NCBI GenBank assembly: GCA_026874595.1 | Contig: CM049312.1 | Coordinates: 53,259,429-53,323,428, forward strand | Direction: 5' to 3' | Length of the DNA: 64,000 nt | Source: Sipunculus nudus | Taxonomy: Eukaryota > Annelida > Sipuncula > Golfingiida > Sipunculidae | In this document: positions 59,501 through 64,000 of the stretch, one piece after another | Layout of the letters: the number at the start of each line of letters is the position of its first letter | Numbering within the stretch: the first letter of the stretch is position 1 | Translations under genes and position numbers: made by a program | Notes under the pieces: model-generated | Databases searched by the model: none | What the model saw: only the letters and a program-made list of their open reading frames with translations | Told to the model about the DNA's origin: nothing

Positions 59501-62316
59501 TCTTTTGACGGTTTTACGGTTCCTTCTCTTAGAAAATTTCATGAAAAATAGAAATTTTCATGACAAATACACATGTACGGCCTTTTTTTCGCAATGCCTG
59601 CAGATATTGGCCTGATTTTTTGGTGTGTATGCAGATATTGACTCGTTACAGATCAAGTTTGCGTTTCGTCCCAGTTGACCTACTTTTGACAGTTTTACGG
59701 CTCCTAAACATAGAAAATTTCATGAAAAATAGAAATTTTCATGACAAATAAACATGTACGGTCTTATTTTTGCAATGCCTGCAGATATTGGCCTGATTTT
59801 TGGTGTGTGGGCAGATATTGACCAGTTACAGATCGAGTTCGCGTTTCGTCCCAGTTGACCTACTTTTGACAGTTTTACGGCTCCTGAACATAGAAAATTT
59901 CACGAAAATATAAATTTTCATGACAAATACACATAAACTGACTTTTTTTCGCAATGCCTATAGATATTGGCCTGATTTTGGTGTGTGGACAGATAATGAC
60001 CAGTTACAGATTGAGTTTATGTTTTGTCCCAGTTGACCTACTTTTGACCGTTTGATGGTGCCCTTGCATAGAAAATTTCATAAAAAATAGAAATTTTCAT
60101 AACAAATGCATATGTACGGACTTTTTTTCCGCAATGCCTGCAGATACCGTCCTGATTTTTTATGTGTGGGCAGATAATGACCAGTTACAGATCGAGTTCG
60201 CGTTTCGTCCCGGTTGACGTACTTTTGATTGTTTTATGGCTCCTAAACATAGAAAATTTCATGAAAAATATAAATTTTCATGACAAATGTACATGTACAG
60301 CCGTTTTTAGCCCTCAGCTCATAGGCTGATGGGATATTGTTGTCACCCAAGCTGTCCGTCTATCCGTCTGTCCATCTGTCTGTCCGGTGTCAGTCCGTCC
60401 GTTCCGCGTCTGTTAACTTTTACCTTGTGAGCGGGATATCTCTAAAAGGATTCACCGTTGGAATTTTATTTCATCAGTGAAGATGTATATCGATAAAATC
60501 TCGGTCAAGTTTGAAGATGGGTGACCTTGACCCATTTTTCTACATTTTAGAGCTGATTATTGAAAAATACTCAGAAGCTTATATCTCAGGAACCATTGTG
60601 TCGATTTTCACAAAACTTACTATGATCATTTGGACTGATGGTCTGTACATGCTGCACAATTTTGGTGGTGCCACCTGCAATTTCTGATTTTTTAATGAAA
60701 TTTTTTATCAGATTTTTCAATTTTGGCCTTTTGTGCAGGATATCTCCAAAGGTATTCAACACAGGAACTTCATTACTTCAGTGCTTTTGCATCATATTTA
60801 CAAAATCTTGGTCAAGTTCAAAGATGGGTGGTGTTGACCTACTTTTCAAGGTCACAGAGCTTAGTATAGAAAAAAAACTTTGGAGCTTATTTCTCATGAA
60901 GCATTTGGTGGATTTATATAAAACATGGTACATACCTCTCCAATTTAAATTTATAACTGATTATCAGCTTTTGCTAATATTCTAGTTTCGCAATGCAATG
61001 CTTACAGATACTGGCCTAATGTTTGGTCTGTGGGCGCATAATGACCACTTACAGATCGAGTTCGCGTTTCATCCCAGTTAACCTATTTTTGACCATATGA
61101 CAGATCCTGAACATAGAAATTTTCATGAAAGACAGAAATTTTTTATGAAAAATGCACATGTATGGTTTTTTTTTCAAAATGCCTGCAAATACTGGCCTGA
61201 TTTTTGGTGTGTTGCTTGATAATGACCCGTTACAGATCGAGTTTGCATTTTGCCCTTTTGACCATACAGCACCTCCTGAACTTAAAAAATTTTACAAAAT
61301 TTAACAAATGTTTCTTATTTGCCCCAGGCGGGGGCATTCGTGTCGTTCCGACACATCTAGTTTTTATCTCCATTACAAAATTTGTGTTCATCAAGCATAC
61401 GTGATCTGTTATATTAGGTTCTGTAACATTTGTTATACAGGGAACCTCCAATTACAACCACCAGTTGGACCTTGATAAAGTGTTTGCATTTTCAAGGTGG
61501 TCTTCTAAGCGAGGTCTGATATAAAGAGCAAAAACAATTGGGATTGTGAAAATTTGGTTTTAATTTTAAGGTGGTTACTATACTGAGGTGGTCATCAGGC
61601 GAGGTTTTACTGTACATTTAAGGGCATATCAACCAAAGAAGGAAGATTACCATGTCTCACTAAGCACACCATAGGGTAGAGTGGGGATTGGAGAACCTTG
61701 TATCAGTCTGTACATGTCCATCAATTAGCTCTGATCCATCAATCTGATCCAAACTGATGAATAAAAAATATGCCCACTGAGTGGGGATTTTGACTGGGAG
61801 TCATAGGTATGGCAGCTACAGTAATAATTTCTAGTCAGTGCTTCAACCTTACTTACTGGTAAGTACAAGAAAATGCACTCCATTCCAAAACCATGAGTTG
61901 AAATTATATTTGAATTATATTTTTTTAAACTATTTTGTGAGGGGTAAAACAGGCCATTTAGAAAAAAAAAGAATCTTTTGTTAGTTTGTAAAAATGTTTA
62001 AAATTTAGGAAGGCAGAAAGATAATTGTTTATATTGTGGTTTATAATGTAACTACATTGCTATTTTTCAAATAAATCATGCAATCAAAATAAATGAAATA
62101 AACTTTTCCACAAGACTATACTGAGCATAATGACTGTTTCAGGACCTTGACTTGAGAATGGAGCACTTCCATTGCTTTAGTCAGCATGGTGACGGTGGCC
62201 ACTATCACTACGACACCACACCAAACGACGTCCAGTACCGAGGCTACCTGAATGTCGCCGAGTTTCTGTACCGTATTGATAGACCAAAGGAAACCCATCA
62301 GATTGGCAGAGACTGA
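35595..62316 (+). CDS. C11orf54 homologue (DUF1907 zinc-dependent ester hydrolase), nine coding exons
   Basis: Exons: 35595-35661, 40636-40734, 43301-43374, 55312-55413, 55605-55682, 56084-56170, 56546-56695, 58195-58308, 62143-62316. They total 945 nt, 314 aa plus stop; human C11orf54 is 315 aa. All introns are GT-AG; introns 1-2 are phase 1, the others phase 0. Landmarks: CPSLVEVAT (residues 15-23), VVECPDLSQEPF, RVADVGGVPNLIPLV, LLVGAGAGP, TDFALMANLF, HYGNKPVGLGG, and the C-terminal GGHYHYDTTP. Histidines 265, 267 and 277 correspond to the three zinc ligands reported for the human enzyme, which hydrolyses p-nitrophenyl acetate; the natural substrate is unknown. An in-frame ATG at 35583, just after a TAG, is an alternative start adding four residues. 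Introns of 4.97, 2.57, 11.94, 0.19, 0.40, 0.38, 1.50 and 3.83 kb are filled with mobile elements. Confidence 0.95.
36074..36509. mobile_element. TA-targeting MITE, 436 bp (intron 1)
   Basis: TA at 36072-36073 and 36510-36511. The inverted ends share GGTTG.CTT, TTCGCGAGG and AATTTCGC. TA duplication suggests a Tc1/mariner-type mobiliser. Inside, TCGCGA-type sequences are frequent. Confidence 0.7.
36580..38165. mobile_element. hAT-like non-autonomous element, 1.59 kb (intron 1)
   Basis: Perfect 8-bp target duplication ACTACAGT at 36572-36579 and 38166-38173. Inverted termini open CAGGGTTGG, followed by TTTTAGGC. Both subterminal regions are packed with CTGCCTAAAA / TTTTAGGCAG repeats, likely transposase-binding sites. 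A 90-codon open frame at 36809-37078 is not recognisable as a transposase. Confidence 0.88.
38508..38935 (-). mobile_element. TRIM-like mini-LTR element with tRNA-like segment in its LTRs (intron 1)
   Basis: Two direct repeats, 38508-38663 (156 bp) and 38778-38935 (158 bp), each TGTTAC...TAACA, flank a 114-bp interior. The 4-bp duplication CTTT borders the whole (38504-38507, 38936-38939). On the minus strand the interior starts AAACGGGGGCTCGTCTAAC, whose GGGGGCTCGTC resembles a tRNA-Pro primer-binding site, and ends TTAGGAGGGGGTG, a polypurine tract directly before the 3' LTR. This is the layout of a terminal-repeat retrotransposon in miniature. Each LTR holds, on the minus strand, a pol III B-box-like GGTTCGACTCC in a tRNA-like T-arm (CCTGG...CCAGG) and a weaker A-box-like TAGCGAAGCAGTTGG. 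A tandemly duplicated tRNA-SINE is the alternative. Confidence 0.7.
38940..40635. other. Intron 1 remainder, no feature recognised
   Basis: Open frames here, including a 126-codon one at 40000-40380, have no recognisable domain, lie inside an intron of a well-supported gene, and are taken as chance. Confidence 0.5.
41113..42208. mobile_element. pogo/mariner-type non-autonomous element, 1.1 kb (intron 2)
   Basis: TA duplication at 41111-41112 and 42209-42210. Inverted ends CAGTCGAGCCCACTTTGTG and, complemented, CAGTGAAGCCCGCTTATTG, both followed by TCATAT. Inside no transposase is visible. Confidence 0.8.
42635..43136. mobile_element. Inverted-repeat MITE, ~500 bp (intron 2)
   Basis: Ends AGCCCCATTTACACA and, complemented, AGCCCCATTTAAACA. 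The interior is GC-richer than its surroundings, with GCGC-containing stretches. The flanks (ATA / ATT) do not give a clean duplication; a 3-bp Harbinger-type target is possible but unproven. Confidence 0.6.
43375..44020. other. Intron 3, left part
   Basis: No exon seen. A 125-codon open frame (43455-43832) ends in a CA microsatellite and has no recognisable domain. Confidence 0.4.
44020..45432 (+). mobile_element. Helitron-like element fragment, CTTGTT-ending family (intron 3)
   Basis: Diverged tandem units of about 230 bp share phrases such as CCAAATTnTTAAATnTCACAC, GTTCAAATGGT and TTTTGGCTGA. It ends at 45432 with CATGACCCATGGGTCACTTG TT, the 3' signature of the family defined at 2804-5420. 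The 5' hairpin was not found, so the start is uncertain. Confidence 0.5.
45433..46376. repeat. Diverged repeat units carrying GGTGGYGCCA motifs
   Basis: Units near 45810-46060 share TGCATGTC, ACATCTCTGATAG-like text and palindrome remnants (CTGGTGGTGCCATC near 45869, TGTGGCACCACCT near 45990). They look like old copies of the array at 49-54 kb. Confidence 0.45.
46377..47366 (+). mobile_element. Helitron-like element (GGGCCCCGCTTG...ATCTAGTT family, intron 3)
   Basis: Starts with hairpin GGGCCCCGCTTGACAAGCGG and TGCCC, then TCTGTCC-type simple sequence. About five ~150-bp units follow, anchored on ATAACTCAACAAC and GACCTnTTGAATTACAGACC. The 3' part repeats GCGGGGCCCTC and closes CACATCTAGTT. 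The end abuts the next element with no spacer. Confidence 0.65.
47440..48960 (+). repeat. Tandem ~336-bp units
   Basis: Anchor CTGCAGACTGGTGGCGCCAC at about 47691, 48029, 48367, then a variant near 48707. It is the same unit as the minus-strand arrays at 15911-17003 and 27281-28985. Confidence 0.88.
49080..53880 (+). repeat. Tandem ~280-285-bp units with higher-order 1141-bp duplication
   Basis: Each unit contains two GGTGGCGCCACC palindromes or variants, spaced alternately about 149 and 131 bp (for example 49178, 49327, 49458, 49607, 49738). From about 51690 the array repeats as a four-unit block of 1141 bp: 51693 corresponds to 52834, and 52163 to 53304, almost without change. An earlier copy at 51309 is 854 bp (three units) before 52163. 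Confidence 0.85.
54625..55136 (+). repeat. 3' end fragment of the CTTGTT-ending family
   Basis: Ends at 55136 with GTGACCCATGGGTCCCTTGTT. Upstream there is a TG microsatellite near 54635 and no clear 5' hairpin, so this is a truncated copy. Confidence 0.45.
56820..58038 (+). mobile_element. Helitron-like element, no tandem core (intron 7)
   Basis: Starts TAACTCAGCTGAAAATTAG with pairing CATCAGAGCT, and ends CATGACCCATGGGTCCCTCC near 58038, the same family signatures. The 1.2-kb interior is unique sequence instead of tandem units. A 100-bp stretch near 57060-57160 has the flavour of a degraded helix-turn-helix domain but is too broken to name. Confidence 0.5.
58474..59166 (+). repeat. Solo LTR with internal promoter (intron 8)
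   Basis: 693 bp with perfect 8-bp inverted ends TGTAACAC and GTGTTACA. A TATA box (GTATATAAAGG, near 58711) is followed by transcribed-looking sequence and AATAAA near 59080. Orientation is plus. No internal gypsy sequence remains on either side. No target duplication is seen; the right flank lies next to another insertion. Confidence 0.7.
59181..61362 (+). mobile_element. Helitron-like element (ATGCCCCGCC...ATCTAGTT family), second copy (intron 8)
   Basis: Same hairpin start, ~180-bp units and 3' GTGTC...GACAC hairpin with ATCTAGTT as the copy at 5722-6921. Unit anchors GATCGAG or variants occur at 59292, 59470, 59651, 59831, 60009, 60190, 61049 and 61229. The gap between the last two groups is a nested element at 60309-60985. 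Confidence 0.7.
60309..60985 (+). mobile_element. Nested Helitron-like element, 0.68 kb
   Basis: Splits a unit of its host: the host reads TGTACRG.C.TTTTT before and TTTCGCAATGC after. The element starts TAGCCCTCAGCTCATAGGCT with a pairing GATGGG, then has TCCGTCTGTCC-type sequence, and ends ATATTCTAGTT. One GGTGGTGCCACC palindrome lies at 60664. Insertion between T residues matches Helentron-type target use. Confidence 0.65.
61438..61612. mobile_element. TA-targeting MITE, 175 bp (intron 8)
   Basis: TA at 61436-61437 and 61613-61614. Inverted ends CAGGGAACCTCC and, complemented, CAGTAAAACCTCGCC, both reaching ACCACC. Typical of short Tigger/pogo derivatives. Confidence 0.55.
61613..62142. 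other. Intron 8, right end
   Basis: No exon or repeat recognised. The intron ends with pyrimidine-rich ACTGTTTCAG at 62142. Confidence 0.5.
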
Positions 62317-64000
62317 TTGTTACACAGTGCTGTACTGCTGCCAAATTTTAACATTTAATGAGATGATACAAATGGAATCTAGATAATCATATTTTTGTTT
62401 TTTTGAGATATGAGGTAGGTTATGTGGCTGAGTTAGGTGCTTATTTTTATATGAATATTTAAATGAAGTTTGGATATTTTGTATATGCATGTTCTCAAGA
62501 GTTATGCTCAAGGAATACTAGTTAGTGGTTTAGCACAGAAGTTATCATTTCATCACCCTGTCACCTGCCATTTTAACTGCACAGACTGCTTGAGAAATTT
62601 CATCCTAGGTAAAGTCAGCACCAGTTGATTCATGTTTTACTTACAATATTGTGCAACTGTGATACATTCATTCTTATGATGAATAGATGTGTAGAGCTGT
62701 CAAGTTGTAATTTACTGGTAAGCAAAATACTGATTGAGGTGTATTTGGTGTGTCTGGTGTAGGGCAAACCTTTGATGAATTTGTCTATGAAATTTTAGGT
62801 GTTTCAAGTTTCGTACAGTGTTGCCAGGGGTTTGATGAAATACTGTGTTTAATAGAATAACAAGCCATGTTTGCCATAATTAAGCAACTTTTCAGAACTT
62901 GGTTGAACAAGAAAAGGTCAACTGGTGCCTGTCAACCGTTTTCTCCTTACTGTTCAACATGTAACTTTTTAGTGACTTTTGTTATAATCTTGTACCTACT
63001 ATTTACCTACCCCTTTCAGCAAGTTTTCAAACTTTATATAATGTGTTATATCAAATAGTTTCCCTTCAAGATGCTATTAAAAAAATGTTACAAAGCAAAC
63101 ATCCTGGAACTTTTAGTGTGAGAAGCCAGTTTCAGATACATGAAATATAACATTTCAAACTTCTAGTATGCATCATTCTATGCATGTGACCATCAAAGTA
63201 TATACCGGTTCCAATCTGTGTATCCCTAACATGATATGGATATATAGATGTGATATACAAAATTGATGAAAGTTAACGTTTGAATTCTTCAGACATTAAA
63301 TACTGTATACATATCTGTCTAGACTTATAATTTACCAGATGCTTTATCCGCACATTTACTTTTTAAATTCATTATTAAACTTGTATAATAATTGGCATTA
63401 TGCTACTATTTAAGTACTAGTGTCTATTCCTACCACAGCATTCACAAAGTTAAAAAAAGTTCACGTGTACGATTTACTTATACTTACCTGTTAATTGGAT
63501 AAAATGTTAATGGAATACTGTTATTAAAAGTTACAAACTGGCATCATATAATTTGATTAACAGTATATTCATCCATTAAAATAGTACTCATGTCAATTGT
63601 CTCGCTCTTTTATACTGTTGGTAATGTTTATTATGGGTTTTTCCCAACAGTCTTTGTAAGTTTGAAAGATGTATTAATGAATGTTTTTTTGTATGCTTGT
63701 CAGCAGTTTAACTAAGAATAACAAGGTAAACTAGTCACAACGATGAAGATTAAATGATCCCAGGTAATGATTAAGCGACCGGTAAGATGATTAGCTATAT
63801 TTAACCACTATGTTACAGTCGATACAGTGACGTTCACTCCTGGTCCCTGACTTTGCAATCAGGAAAAATAATGTGATTTAAACAGGCCTTTCCAGAATGA
63901 CAAGTATATTGCCACATTAACTTTTATTAAACTGCAAAGAGGATGACCAAATGACGACTTATCAAAGAGGATGGCCAGATGACCTCAAGCTTGAGGATTA
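62317..64000 (+). other. C11orf54 3' UTR and downstream sequence
   Basis: AT-rich, no further gene. No AATAAA was found near the stop; variants ATTAAA occur at about 63076 and 63295 and could serve. The last lines contain a short direct repeat (CAAAGAGGATGACCAAATGAC and a near copy) at 63935-63985. Confidence 0.5.

Overview
The window looks like a piece of an invertebrate nuclear genome, most likely a bivalve mollusc. It is AT-rich, has GT-AG introns, two animal genes, and very many mobile elements. These include tandem-repeat elements of the Helitron-like or 'pearl' kind known from bivalves. The species call is inference. No bacterial features, rRNA genes or CRISPR arrays were seen.

Host genes. 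(1) Positions 339-1263 (+) hold the last two coding exons of an NNMT/PNMT/TEMT-family small-molecule methyltransferase; its first exon lies outside the window or is not recognisable. (2) Positions 35595-62316 (+) hold a complete nine-exon homologue of human C11orf54 (DUF1907 ester hydrolase). All splice sites and phases fit and the product is 314 aa. Its introns, up to 11.9 kb, are largely made of mobile elements. A short tandem duplication and a CTCF-like site lie just upstream.

Layout. 2.8-6.9 kb: two Helitron-like elements. 7.6-13.4 kb: a decayed minus-strand Ty3/gypsy element (RRM-like and capsid Gag, zinc knuckle, protease, RT, RNase H, no integrase). 13.4-15.9 kb: a second gypsy pol fragment fused to a decayed PIN/FEN1-like repeat-family gene. 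15.9-29 kb: a nested stack in which a ~335-bp tandem repeat contains an L1/Tx1-type LINE, whose ORF2 contains a DNA transposon with 4-bp target duplications, which contains a hAT-like element with an 8-bp duplication. 29-35 kb: foldback elements, tandem repeats, long (TA)n tracts, a near-perfect 184-bp palindrome and a pogo-type DNA-binding domain fragment. 35.6-62.3 kb: the C11orf54 gene with intronic MITEs, a hAT-like element, a TRIM-like mini-LTR element with a tRNA-like segment, a solo LTR and several Helitron-like elements, the largest about 7.3 kb with higher-order tandem structure. 62.3-64 kb: 3' UTR and downstream sequence.

The genes do not form an operon or pathway. The main biology is the layering of mobile elements and the repeated 12-bp palindrome GGTGGCGCCACC shared by several repeat families. 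All coordinates and matches were read by eye; family names come from remembered motifs, with no database search.
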